This document shows positions 37,464 to 46,083 of a stretch of DNA of 64,000 nucleotides, piece after piece (position 1 is the first letter of the stretch; every line of letters begins with the position of its first letter). Below the pieces are notes generated by a model. That model was not told the DNA's origin. It made no database searches and saw only the letters and a program-made list of their open reading frames with translations. A program made the translations under genes and the position numbers. The stretch comes from Thalassomonas sp. RHCl1 (lineage in GTDB: Bacteria > Pseudomonadota > Gammaproteobacteria > Enterobacterales > Alteromonadaceae). The stretch is from the NCBI RefSeq assembly GCF_947387555.1, contig NZ_CANDNZ010000003.1, forward strand, positions 124,001 to 188,000, given 5' to 3'.

Positions 37464-38452
37464 TGGAAAAGGCAGTAGAAACCCTGATGATCCCGGCCCG
37501 TGACGGCACTAAGCTCGCCTGTCACCGCTATACTGTGCCGACAAGTGCTGAGACCACTTGCTATGGCCGGGTGCTGCTGCTTCATGGCAGCACCTTTAAC
37601 AGCCGCCGTTACGCCAACATTGCCAAGGCCTGCGTAAAAAGTGGTTTTGAAGTGGTGCTGTGTGATTGGCGCGGCCACGGCGAGTCAGGGGGCAAGCCGG
37701 GCACCTGCGATTATATCGGCCAGTTAGAAGATGATATCAGCGATATTATCGCCTGGTTTGAAAAAGAGATGCCATTGCCGCTGATCCTCGGCGGCCATTC
37801 GGCCGGCTCCGTGGTCTGCCTGCGTTATCTGGAAAAATACGGCCAGAAAAAAGTCGACGCCTGCTATTTTATCGCGCCGACTTTTAACAATACCCAGGAG
37901 CCGCTGCGCTTTGATAAACCCGGCGCTCAAAGAAGCTTTTTGCTGCGTCATATGCGTAAAAAACACGGCTCCCAGGAGGCGCCGGAAAGTGCTGCCAAGC
38001 ATATGCCGGTGATGGATAACCGCATGTTTTACCTGGCCACTGTCTTGCCGTTTTTACGTCACAGTACCGTGATCACCTTTCCCGGCTCAGAAAAAATGGC
38101 GGCACTTGAAGGCCGGGTACTCAATTACTCCTTTAACCTGATGGCCTCAGTTTCTATCCCGTATTACAGCAAGGCGTTTCGCAAGCTGAAAATACCCGTG
38201 GTGTTTATCTGCGGCGAAAACGACGAAGGCCTGCACCCCGAATTTTTGCCTATGTTGTGCCAGTGGCATTTAGCCCCTCAACTGGATAAAGAAGTTGTAA
38301 TGCTGCCCAAGCTTAACCATATGTCGGTGCTTGGCGGTGCGGCGCGGGTATTGCCGCACTGGTTGGTGCAACGTTGGGGAGAAAATAACGGCGCTGTTGA
38401 GCAGCAATTGAGGCCACAAGCCATGCAACAGGCAGTGGAGCAGGCATCATGA
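37463..38452 (+). CDS. Alpha/beta hydrolase (serine hydrolase S33-like)
   Basis: 329 residues, ATG overlapping the flavoprotein stop (TAATG). The alpha/beta hydrolase marks are an oxyanion region HGSTF near 41, WRGHGESGG at about 69-77, the nucleophile S113 in GGHSAGS, an acidic residue in GENDEGLHP and a late histidine in LNHMSVLGG. It resembles monoacylglycerol lipase or lysophospholipase-type enzymes. In the biosynthetic context it could release the product from the carrier as a thioesterase, form an ester, or edit stalled chains. Confidence 0.85.
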   Translation: MEKAVETLMIPARDGTKLACHRYTVPTSAETTCYGRVLLLHGSTFNSRRYANIAKACVKSGFEVVLCDWRGHGESGGKPGTCDYIGQLEDDISDIIAWFEKEMPLPLILGGHSAGSVVCLRYLEKYGQKKVDACYFIAPTFNNTQEPLRFDKPGAQRSFLLRHMRKKHGSQEAPESAAKHMPVMDNRMFYLATVLPFLRHSTVITFPGSEKMAALEGRVLNYSFNLMASVSIPYYSKAFRKLKIPVVFICGENDEGLHPEFLPMLCQWHLAPQLDKEVVMLPKLNHMSVLGGAARVLPHWLVQRWGENNGAVEQQLRPQAMQQAVEQAS

Positions 38453-39756
38453 ACCAGACCGGCTTAAACTCCCTTTATCAAGGCAACTTCTTCTGGCAAA
38501 GGTTGCCGGGTCAGCAAACCTTGCGCGGGCTTGAACCCGGCCAGTGTTACCTTATGGGTTACCTGAGCAATGAACAAGCACTTTACCGTCAATTAAATAT
38601 TGAAAATGACGATCAACAGGCCCTGCTTAATGCTGCAGTAAAAAAATGGCGTCACGAACTCAACCGCCACCTTTTCGGTGACTATCTGCTGATAAACTTT
38701 GATGGCGAGCAGCTGCAGCTAACCAGCAGTGCCCGCGCCAGCTTTACCCTGTTTTATCGGCAAAGCCAAAACGAGCAAGGGCAATACGGCCTAGCCCTGG
38801 CCAGCAACTTAAAGCAGTTAACGCAAGTCTTTGATGCAAAAATAAACCCGGTACAGCTGATGCAAACCTTGGCCTTGGGGTCGCTGGCAGACGAGCATAC
38901 CTGCTTCAAGCAAATCAAGCAGCTGCAAAGCGGGGAAACCCTGATCTGGCAGCTAGCGGGAGAGACTCGTTTAAGCCACAGCTCAAACTTGCCCGTTGCA
39001 CAGCAGTTAACTTTGGCGCAAAACAGCGCACTGCCGCAAGCCGAGTTGATAGCCCCCCGGCGCACAGACGATATTGAATTAACCGAGCTGTTTAACCGCC
39101 TGCCAAGCCTGGCCCATGGCTTAGGCCAGCCACTTGTTGATGCCAGCCTGGCCCATTTTGATGCCCAGGTACAGGCAACTGACAGCGATACTTTGCTGCT
39201 GGATATCAGCTGGCTCAGTGCCCGCCATATCACCTGCGAGCAAGGCATTCACAGCAGCCATAACTGGTGTAAGAGCATTTTAAAACGTCCGCTGCTGGCG
39301 CAGCGCAGCCAGTTGCAGTACAGGCAACAGCAGCTGGTTTCAGCGTATCAAACGGCAAAACAGGAGCAGAATGAAAAGCTCTCTTTTAGCCAATGGCTGG
39401 ATTTGCATTATGTGATCCCCGCCTGGTGCCAGTTATTACAAGGTATTTGCCGCCTGCACGGCAAAATCCTGGTTAATCCCTATATGCACGCACAGCAGTT
39501 GATACCTTTGGTAACACAGGCTTACCAGGCACCTGCGGCATATTTTTCATTGCAGCAAGTCAGCCTGGCCAATGTCTATGACGCCATGCAGCGCCTGTTT
39601 TATAGCGGCGAGGTAGAGACGCGCAAGCTGTTTGATCTCAACCCGCTGGATACCTCGCGACTGATCCGCCGCGAACAAGACAGGCACAGGGTTGAACAAT
39701 TATCCGTGCTGCTGCTGACCATGGATTACCTGACCCGGTTTCATCCGGGTCACTGA
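38449..39756 (+). CDS. Degenerate asparagine-synthetase-like protein
   Basis: 435 residues, ATGA overlap with the hydrolase gene. The first 170 residues follow the N-terminal domain of class B asparagine synthetases and beta-lactam synthetases (GDYLLINFDGEQLQL, LALASNLKQL, a TCFKQIKQLQSGE strand), but there is no N-terminal catalytic cysteine, so no glutaminase activity is expected. In the C-terminal part a clear SGGxDS ATP-pyrophosphatase loop is missing (LLLDISWLSARH occupies roughly that place), while the late helix before LVNPYMHAQ resembles the family. It may be an amide-forming enzyme with drifted motifs or a non-catalytic scaffold. Confidence in family is moderate, in activity low. Confidence 0.55.
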   Translation: MNQTGLNSLYQGNFFWQRLPGQQTLRGLEPGQCYLMGYLSNEQALYRQLNIENDDQQALLNAAVKKWRHELNRHLFGDYLLINFDGEQLQLTSSARASFTLFYRQSQNEQGQYGLALASNLKQLTQVFDAKINPVQLMQTLALGSLADEHTCFKQIKQLQSGETLIWQLAGETRLSHSSNLPVAQQLTLAQNSALPQAELIAPRRTDDIELTELFNRLPSLAHGLGQPLVDASLAHFDAQVQATDSDTLLLDISWLSARHITCEQGIHSSHNWCKSILKRPLLAQRSQLQYRQQQLVSAYQTAKQEQNEKLSFSQWLDLHYVIPAWCQLLQGICRLHGKILVNPYMHAQQLIPLVTQAYQAPAAYFSLQQVSLANVYDAMQRLFYSGEVETRKLFDLNPLDTSRLIRREQDRHRVEQLSVLLLTMDYLTRFHPGH

Positions 39757-39826
39757 AACTGATTTCACCGTTACTTGAAACTAAAACAAAAATATAACCA
39801 TAACGATAAAAGTCGAGGAAATAAAA

Positions 39827-40078
39827 ATGGAACTAGGCCAAACCTTACCGGAGTTAAAAGAACAGGTCGCAGAAATGCTTAACATCGAAGCTGCTGATGT
39901 CGATGTTGAAGCGCCCCTGGGGGAACTTGGGGTTGATTCACTCAATATCGTAGAGCTGATCCTGATTGTTGAGCAGCTTTACCCTAATGTCATGGATCCG
40001 GATGCCCTGACATTTGACGAGCACACCACGTTGGCGCAAATGGATGAGCAACTGGTGGAGTCTTCGGTAGAAGTCTGA
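39827..40078 (+). CDS. Acyl carrier protein
   Basis: 83 residues, strongly acidic, with the phosphopantetheine attachment serine S38 in GVDSLNIVEL. GAGGAAATAAAA places the start. The helix I and II sequences (ELKEQVAEMLNIEAADVD) are typical of type II acyl or peptidyl carrier proteins. No phosphopantetheinyl transferase is encoded nearby, so a housekeeping enzyme must activate it. It is the only carrier in the locus and so is the expected partner of the adenylation enzyme, both KS-like proteins, the dehydrogenases and the flavoprotein. Confidence 0.92.
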   Translation: MELGQTLPELKEQVAEMLNIEAADVDVEAPLGELGVDSLNIVELILIVEQLYPNVMDPDALTFDEHTTLAQMDEQLVESSVEV

Positions 40079-40088
40079 TCCCTGGTTT

Positions 40089-40147
40089 CGCCTGGCAATT
40101 TTTCTTTGGTTAACTGCGGTTAATCACGGGTTTGCCAGGCGGGACTT
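40089..40147 (+). terminator. Long inverted repeat with T run between ACP and export genes
   Basis: CGCCTGGCAA (40089-40098) pairs perfectly with TTGCCAGGCG (40132-40141), followed by GGAC and six T. The 33-base loop is long. It could be a partial terminator or attenuator that lowers expression of the export genes relative to the biosynthetic genes. Confidence 0.5.
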
Positions 40148-40180
40148 TTTTACCCTAACACAGCGTATTTGAGTGACGTT

Positions 40181-40903
40181 ATGAAAAAACTGTTGATTTT
40201 ACTTTCGATAAATCTGCTGATCGGCAATGTTGTCGCCTGGTTTATGGGCGCGGCGCCGATTGATTTTGAACCAGTGCCTTATTCTCAACAAGAGCAGGAG
40301 CTGATCACTGAACTCAAATCTGAGCTGGCACAAAGTGGCGATGATATCGCCCTGCAGACCCAGCTTGGCTCCTTGTATTCGCTGCACAATCATCTTGATG
40401 ATGCTGAACCCTTGCTGGCAGCTGCCGCTTCGGGGCAAGATGCTACTGCGCTGGCGTGGCTAAGCGGCACCCGGGCCAAACAGGCGGGGGCCATGTTCGA
40501 CCCCCTGATGGGCTTGCGCAAACTCTACCTTTTGCACTCTGCCTGCAGCGATATGGACCGGGCGGTAGCAATGGAGCCGGAAAATTTTGAAATTCGCATG
40601 GTGCGTCTGGCAACCTATTCGCCCACGGCGGTAATGAATTGCAGCCTGGAAACCGCCTTTAGCGACGAAGCCTGGTTTAAACAATATTTTCAGCGTCAGG
40701 GAGCCATGGCGCCATTGGAGCTGAAACAGCAGTTTTACCTGACCATGAGCATCGCCTACGCCAAAGCCGGCGGCAGCGAAAACCAGCAAGAAGCCAACCG
40801 CTATATGGCGCAATATCAGGAATTATCCGCTGGCCGCGAACAACCGCCGCTGGTATTACAACAATTGGCGGCGGCCAATGAACTGCTGACGGAGGGCTCT
40901 TGA
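40181..40903 (+). CDS. TPR-like membrane-anchored protein of the export module
   Basis: 240 residues from the ATG at 40181 (MKKLLILLSINLL), preferred over an upstream TTG because it gives a standard N-terminal hydrophobic anchor or signal. The rest is helical with TPR-like spacing (LGSLYSLHNHLDDAEPLLAAAA and later helices), without clear catalytic residues. The next gene's ATG overlaps its stop, so it belongs to the transporter operon. TPR proteins often scaffold envelope complexes; a periplasmic adaptor for the Lol-like transporter is a reasonable guess. Confidence 0.6.
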   Translation: MKKLLILLSINLLIGNVVAWFMGAAPIDFEPVPYSQQEQELITELKSELAQSGDDIALQTQLGSLYSLHNHLDDAEPLLAAAASGQDATALAWLSGTRAKQAGAMFDPLMGLRKLYLLHSACSDMDRAVAMEPENFEIRMVRLATYSPTAVMNCSLETAFSDEAWFKQYFQRQGAMAPLELKQQFYLTMSIAYAKAGGSENQQEANRYMAQYQELSAGREQPPLVLQQLAAANELLTEGS

Positions 40904-41631
40904 TGGCAGTCGTTGAACTACAGGCAATATCCCGCTCTTTTGAGCTTGGCAACACACGCGTGACCGCCCTGGACAAGCTGGATCTGACTCTGGAAAAAGG
41001 CGAATTCGTGGTGCTTCGGGGAGTGAGCGGCAGCGGTAAAAGTACCCTGCTTAACCTCATCGGCGCCATGGACGCGCCCGATGCCGGGGAAGTGTTTATT
41101 CACGGCCAGGCATTAAGCTCGCTTTCGGATAAGCAAAAGTCACAATTGCGCAGCCGCTACATAGGTTTTATTTTTCAGGCATTTAACCTGATCCCGGTGT
41201 TAACCGCACTGGAAAACGTACAGTACCCGCTGTCGCTGCAAAAAGTGCCCGATCGCGAAGCCAAAGCTCGCGCTGCCAAGGCACTGGCCCAGGTGGGACT
41301 GGCAGACTTTGTTGATCGCCGCCCCAACCAGCTTTCCGGCGGACAAATGCAGCGGGTGGCCATTGCCCGCGCCCTGGTGACCAATCCGGATATTATTCTG
41401 GCGGACGAACCCACCGCCAACCTGGACTCGGAAACTTCAAAACAAATTATGGACCTGCTCGGCAGTCTGAACCGCGAAACCGGCGTGACCTTTTTATTCG
41501 CCACCCATCACGACTTTGTCTTAAGCCGGGCGTCGAGAGTATTGGAATTAAAAGACGGCCATATCGTCAAAGACGAGCAAGCGCACAACTTAACACTGGT
41601 GGAGAATTCCCCGGGAGAGAAACTTGGCTAA
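40903..41631 (+). CDS. LolD/MacB-type ABC ATPase
   Basis: 242 residues from the ATG at 40903 (TGATG overlap, GGAGGG upstream). Walker A GVSGSGKST (40-48), signature LSGGQMQR, Walker B IILADEPTANLD and the H-loop FATHH are all intact. The FIFQAFNLIPVLTALENV Q-loop region and the short length match the LolD/MacB/FtsE class that works with FtsX-type permeases. Its permease is encoded two genes downstream. Such ATPases drive mechanotransmission, extracting a lipid or lipoprotein from the inner membrane rather than pumping through a channel. Confidence 0.92.
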   Translation: MAVVELQAISRSFELGNTRVTALDKLDLTLEKGEFVVLRGVSGSGKSTLLNLIGAMDAPDAGEVFIHGQALSSLSDKQKSQLRSRYIGFIFQAFNLIPVLTALENVQYPLSLQKVPDREAKARAAKALAQVGLADFVDRRPNQLSGGQMQRVAIARALVTNPDIILADEPTANLDSETSKQIMDLLGSLNRETGVTFLFATHHDFVLSRASRVLELKDGHIVKDEQAHNLTLVENSPGEKLG

Positions 41632-42454
41632 TACTTACCTAATAAAAAATATCGGTTTCTTACTGCTGGCAACCGTCCTTGGCGGCTGTTCGGAACAAGC
41701 AGAGCAGACACCGCAAATAAGCGGAAGCCAAGCGGCTACCGCCACGAAAACAGACAAAACGATCAATACCGGCGAGCAGCTTTCGGCGGACTCAGAGCAG
41801 CCGACACAAGTGCCGACTACCAACGGTGAGCGCCGGGCGTTATTGGAATCTCTCAACATCAATGGCGGCAGCTCTATCGATGATCGCCGCCTGGCGCTGT
41901 TTGTACGCTATACCTATTTTGCCGATAACCCTCAGCGTCAGCTGGAAACGTTAGAGCAGCTGATTACTGAGATCGCCGAAATGCGCCAAACCCGCCCGGA
42001 CGATCATGAACTGACCGCGTTATACGGCAGCGCCATCAGCCTGCAAACGGTATTTTTCCTCGACAATCTCGGCAAAACCAATCTGTTGTCGAAAAAAGGC
42101 AGCCGCTATCTCGATCGCGCAGTAAAAAGTGCCCCCAACCACCTGGGAGTGCGCTTATACCGTGGCATCACCTATGCCGAAATGCCGGCGTTTTTGGGTA
42201 AAGCCCGCCAGGCGGTGGCGGACTTTAAACTGATCAAACATGCCAGCACAGCCTTTCCAAGCAAACAAAGTGCAGACCAGGTTAACGAGCAAGCGAATAA
42301 AAAGTTTGCTGCGATGATCGACTATTACTACGCCATGGCCTTGATTAAAAACCAGCAGCAGGACCGCGGCATCAAACAGCTGATGTCGCTGGTAGGCAAA
42401 AACATAGCCCCCTGGTCAGAGCGGGCGGCAGTGTTAAAACAAGAGCAGGGTTAA
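41624..42454 (+). CDS. Lipoprotein of the export module
   Basis: 276 residues starting at TTG 41624, inside the end of the ATPase gene, with GGGAGAG upstream. The signal peptide ends in a lipobox LGGC at about residues 19-22, so the mature protein is acylated. A Ser/Thr/Gln-rich linker precedes a helical domain (about 70-276) with TPR-like helices. It carries no enzyme motif. Its place between ATPase and permease genes suggests a periplasm-facing or outer-membrane component that works with the transporter. Confidence 0.75.
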   Translation: MANTYLIKNIGFLLLATVLGGCSEQAEQTPQISGSQAATATKTDKTINTGEQLSADSEQPTQVPTTNGERRALLESLNINGGSSIDDRRLALFVRYTYFADNPQRQLETLEQLITEIAEMRQTRPDDHELTALYGSAISLQTVFFLDNLGKTNLLSKKGSRYLDRAVKSAPNHLGVRLYRGITYAEMPAFLGKARQAVADFKLIKHASTAFPSKQSADQVNEQANKKFAAMIDYYYAMALIKNQQQDRGIKQLMSLVGKNIAPWSERAAVLKQEQG

Positions 42455-42458
42455 CGGT

Positions 42459-43685
42459 ATGTTGCGATTAAAACTGGCGTTATTAAACGTACTGCGTAAC
42501 GGCAGGCGCAGCTTTATCACCTTGCTGGCGATCCAGTTTGGTGTTATCAGCCTGATTTTAATGGGCGGCTTTTTTGCCTCCATGTATGAAGGCATGCGTG
42601 AAGGGGTGATCCGCTCGCAGCTTGGCCATATCCAGATTTACCAAAAAGGCTTTAACCAGTTTGGCAACCAGGAGCCGGAAAAATACCTGATAGATGCCGA
42701 AGTGCTGCAACAGGTAACCGGGCAAATTGAAGCCCTTGAACAGGTGGAGCTGGTGACGCCAAGATTAAACCTCACCGGCCTGTTAACCGACGGCAGCAAA
42801 TCGCTGGCGGTTGTGGTTGAAGGCATAGACCCGGAAAAAGAGGCGCTGCTGAGCTCGGCGGTAAAATTAACCGCGGGTGAAGACCTGTTCGAGGAAGACA
42901 TTGACGGCGCCTTAATTGGCGACGGTTTATTTAAATCCCTGAACCTGGAAGTCGGCGCCTCCCTGACCCTGATGGCAACCACGGCTGACGGCAGCTTTGA
43001 TGCCCGCGATATCACCGCCACCGGCGCCATATCCACCGGCACCCGTGAAGTGGATAATCGCTTTATGCGCATTAACCTCAAACATGCCCAGGAGTTGATG
43101 TATACCCAGGGGGTAACCCGTTTGGTGGTGCTGCTTAAAGAAACCCAGGATACCGATGCGGTGATGGCCCAGTTAAATCGGGCCTTTAAAGAGCAAGGGC
43201 TGGCACTGGAGCTGCGCAGCTGGAGCGATTTGGCGGACTATTATCACGAAGTGGTAAACCTGTTTGACGGCATATTCTCTATCGTGCAGCTGATTGTTTT
43301 GGCCATAGTCCTGCTTGGCATCGTTAATACTATGGTGATGGCGGTGATGGAACGTACCCCGGAAATCGGCACCATACGCGCCATCGGCGGCACCCGCGGC
43401 GAAGTGATGAAGCTATTTATCAGCGAAGCCTTTATTTTGGGTCTGATAGGCAGTGTGCTCGGGGTGGTTTTTGCCGTCTTGTTGGCACAAGGCATTACCG
43501 GCGCTGGCATCATGATGCCGACCCCGCCGGGCAGTTCGCAAACCTACCCTATCCGTATTTTTACCGATGCAGATCTGCTGTGGAAAAACGGCCTGTTCGG
43601 TTTGTTGATAGCCGTGATATCCAGCATCTACCCGGCGGTAAAAGCCTCACGCATGGTGATCATCCAGGCCCTGAGATTTGCCTGA
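42459..43685 (+). CDS. FtsX/LolE-type ABC permease
   Basis: 408 residues with the four-helix MacB/LolE topology: one N-terminal transmembrane segment (about 18-42), a large periplasmic domain, and three C-terminal segments. The FtsX core is visible in IVLLGIVNTMVMAVMERTPEIGTIRAIG, where the coupling helix contacts the ATPase. LolCE pairs move lipoproteins from inner to outer membrane, and MacB exports toxins and peptides. Only one permease is present, so a homodimer is expected, as in LolF-like systems. Confidence 0.9.
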   Translation: MLRLKLALLNVLRNGRRSFITLLAIQFGVISLILMGGFFASMYEGMREGVIRSQLGHIQIYQKGFNQFGNQEPEKYLIDAEVLQQVTGQIEALEQVELVTPRLNLTGLLTDGSKSLAVVVEGIDPEKEALLSSAVKLTAGEDLFEEDIDGALIGDGLFKSLNLEVGASLTLMATTADGSFDARDITATGAISTGTREVDNRFMRINLKHAQELMYTQGVTRLVVLLKETQDTDAVMAQLNRAFKEQGLALELRSWSDLADYYHEVVNLFDGIFSIVQLIVLAIVLLGIVNTMVMAVMERTPEIGTIRAIGGTRGEVMKLFISEAFILGLIGSVLGVVFAVLLAQGITGAGIMMPTPPGSSQTYPIRIFTDADLLWKNGLFGLLIAVISSIYPAVKASRMVIIQALRFA

Positions 43686-43702
43686 TGGCCTGAAATGGAG
43701 TA

Positions 43703-44683
43703 ATGCAAATGAATAAATTAACCATAATTTTGTTGCCGCTTGGGCTGGGTTTTATCAACCCTGCCCTGTGCGCCGAAGCAACCCAGCCAACGGTAGTGAA
43801 TGGACAAATTACCGATGCGGTAGCACAACAGCCAATGGCAGATGACAGTAAAACCACAAAAGCTGAACAACAGGAAGAGCAAAAACCAGCAAAGCAAGCG
43901 CCGGTAAGCAACTTAATTGTAAGCGAAGCAATCACGCCTGCGCCTGAGCAAACTGAGGTTGCTAACACTGATGACCAGCTAAATTCTCAGTTAAGTGCCC
44001 TGCCTGATGCACCCTTACCTGATGCTCAGCAGCTGCTGGAATTTATCGACAGCCTGCGCGGTTATCAGGATCAAAGCTTTACCTTTGACTTATCCAATAT
44101 CAGCTTTAAAGAAAATGAGCAAAAGCACCGCAACAAGCTGGCGGTAAAAGTACTGAGCGATGCCTCCCTCGTGGAATTTACCGCCCCGGCCCGCTCTAAA
44201 GGGCGCAAAATTTTAAAGCAGGCGCAAAACATGTGGATCCGTTTTCCCGGCACCCGCAATGTCTTGCGCATCTCACCGGCCCAGCGTTTGCTCGGGGAAG
44301 CGAGTAACGGCGATGTTACCGGCACCAACTTTTCTGAGGATTATACTGCCAGCTATCAAGGCACTGAAATGCTAAATGACAAGCAGGTGATCAAACTTGA
44401 GCTTAACGCTAAACATGACAAAACCACCTACAAGCAAGTGATGTTTTATCTCGACAGCGAAAACAACTTGCCGCTGCGCAGTGATTTTTATGCCCGCTCC
44501 GGCAAGCTGGCCAAGCAGGCTTATTACACCAAATTCAAAGAGTTTGATGGCGAGCTGAAACTGCACCGCATGAAACTGGTAGACCCGATAGTGGCAGGCA
44601 GCTACACCTGGATGATGTTTGACAACTATCAGAAACAGGATCTCGACAGTGCCATTTTCCACAAAGACGCCCTGACGAGGTAG
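43703..44683 (+). CDS. LolA-like periplasmic lipid-sorting protein
   Basis: About 326 residues (an ATG at 43709, just after TGGAGTAA, is an alternative start). A signal peptide (ending ALCA) leads to a Thr/Gln/Lys-rich spacer to about residue 110, then a domain of about 210 residues with the outer membrane lipoprotein-sorting pattern: FTFDLSNISF, VEFTAPARSKGRKIL, MWIRFPGT, and a long set of amphipathic strands. LolA-type half-barrels carry lipid-modified cargo across the periplasm. With the upstream LolD/LolE-type genes and the downstream barrel, this completes a shuttle route to the outer membrane. Confidence 0.8.
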   Translation: MQMNKLTIILLPLGLGFINPALCAEATQPTVVNGQITDAVAQQPMADDSKTTKAEQQEEQKPAKQAPVSNLIVSEAITPAPEQTEVANTDDQLNSQLSALPDAPLPDAQQLLEFIDSLRGYQDQSFTFDLSNISFKENEQKHRNKLAVKVLSDASLVEFTAPARSKGRKILKQAQNMWIRFPGTRNVLRISPAQRLLGEASNGDVTGTNFSEDYTASYQGTEMLNDKQVIKLELNAKHDKTTYKQVMFYLDSENNLPLRSDFYARSGKLAKQAYYTKFKEFDGELKLHRMKLVDPIVAGSYTWMMFDNYQKQDLDSAIFHKDALTR

Positions 44684-44687
44684 CACC

Positions 44688-46022
44688 ATGACGTTAAAAC
44701 TCTGGCCGCTGCTTGCCCTGTTTTCTAGCCCGGTAACCTTTGGTTTTACCGGGAATAGCCTGGGAGAAGATCCCTTTGCCGATGATCCTTTCGCCGCAGA
44801 TCCCTTTAATAACGATCCCTTTGTTAATGAGCCGGTGGCAGAAAACAGTGTTCACCAAAGCAGGATAGAGCTGAAAAGTTATTATCAGGATAACAAGCTG
44901 CGTAACAGTCATCCTTTCAACCCTGGAGAAGTAAAGTTTGCCGATGGCATTACCCAGGTATCACTGGATGTTGAATTGGAAAGCCAGTGGCAAAGCCAGT
45001 GGAAAACCCGCGCCAGAATCTATCAGCGCTACCTTCAGGAAAACCTGTCGGGCAAAAATCAGGACAGCAGCGACAGCCACCTGCTGGAAGGGCTTGTACA
45101 ATGGCAAAGCGATAACCGTGACCTGGTGATAGAAGCGGGCCGCAGCAAACCTCAGTGGAGTAACGGTTACAGCTATGACATTGCCAACATGCTGCAACCC
45201 CAACGCACCCTGCCCTATATCGATCAGGACAATGCGCTGCAAAGCAAAGGCTGGGATATGATATCCGGTCAGTACTTTTCCGGCCCCTGGTCGTTTGCCA
45301 CTTATTTGGTGGCGAGCGACAGCCGCTATCTCGATGCCGATACCGAAGCGGTATTACGCCTGGGTTATCAGCAAGATGACGCCTTTTCCCTGCTATTACA
45401 CAAGATAGACGGCCAGGACCTGTCATTCGGCGCTACCTACTCCAGCCTGCTGAGCGACGCCATCACTTTTCGGGCCGAATGGACCCGCCACAGCTATCGG
45501 CAAATAGAACCTTTGCAGGTAAATAGCTGGCAAACAAAAGATAAGTCTAACTACCAGCGTTTTGTGGTTGGCTCCACCTATACCGCAGACACAGGATGGT
45601 CGCTGACCGGCGAGTATTTTTACAACGGACACGGCGCCGGTGAAAAGGAATGGCAAAACCTGACCGATGACGCCAAAGCCTCTGCCGAGCGCATCAAGCA
45701 AAACCAGTCGAGCGATCCGGCAACCGACTACAACAATGCCTTTGCCGGCCTGGCATTTATGGGTCAGGGCTGGCTGCGTGAGCGTTATCTTTCTGTGATG
45801 TTTATGTCGGCAGAAAGCGACAACCTGTGGCAATTACGCCTGAGCTCGCAAATAAGCCTGGACGATGACAGCCAGCTGCACCGCTTTGAACTGCTTAAAT
45901 CATTCACCGACAACCTGTCGGCAAGGCTGCAATGGCAAGTCTTTAACGGCTGCGAGCTGTGCGAATACGGCCTCAATCCCAGCAAGAACAATATCCGTTT
46001 GACCGCCAGCTACCTGTTTTAA
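44688..46022 (+). CDS. Outer-membrane beta-barrel protein of the export module
   Basis: 444 residues with a signal peptide (about 1-20) and then four DPF repeats in the span 29-45 (DPFADDPFAADPFNNDPF). The remainder has alternating amphipathic strands rich in Trp, Tyr and Gln and ends in a phenylalanine-terminated strand (LTASYLF), the usual BAM recognition signal. It looks like a porin-like or DUF1302-like barrel that commonly travels with FtsX permeases and LolA-like proteins. It could be the acceptor or outlet for the product. It begins four bases after the LolA-like gene. Confidence 0.75.
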   Translation: MTLKLWPLLALFSSPVTFGFTGNSLGEDPFADDPFAADPFNNDPFVNEPVAENSVHQSRIELKSYYQDNKLRNSHPFNPGEVKFADGITQVSLDVELESQWQSQWKTRARIYQRYLQENLSGKNQDSSDSHLLEGLVQWQSDNRDLVIEAGRSKPQWSNGYSYDIANMLQPQRTLPYIDQDNALQSKGWDMISGQYFSGPWSFATYLVASDSRYLDADTEAVLRLGYQQDDAFSLLLHKIDGQDLSFGATYSSLLSDAITFRAEWTRHSYRQIEPLQVNSWQTKDKSNYQRFVVGSTYTADTGWSLTGEYFYNGHGAGEKEWQNLTDDAKASAERIKQNQSSDPATDYNNAFAGLAFMGQGWLRERYLSVMFMSAESDNLWQLRLSSQISLDDDSQLHRFELLKSFTDNLSARLQWQVFNGCELCEYGLNPSKNNIRLTASYLF

Positions 46023-46083
46023 GCGCTCTGGCGCAATAACTTCAAAATTATAAAAACGATAATAAAAAATCGAGAGGTAAAAG

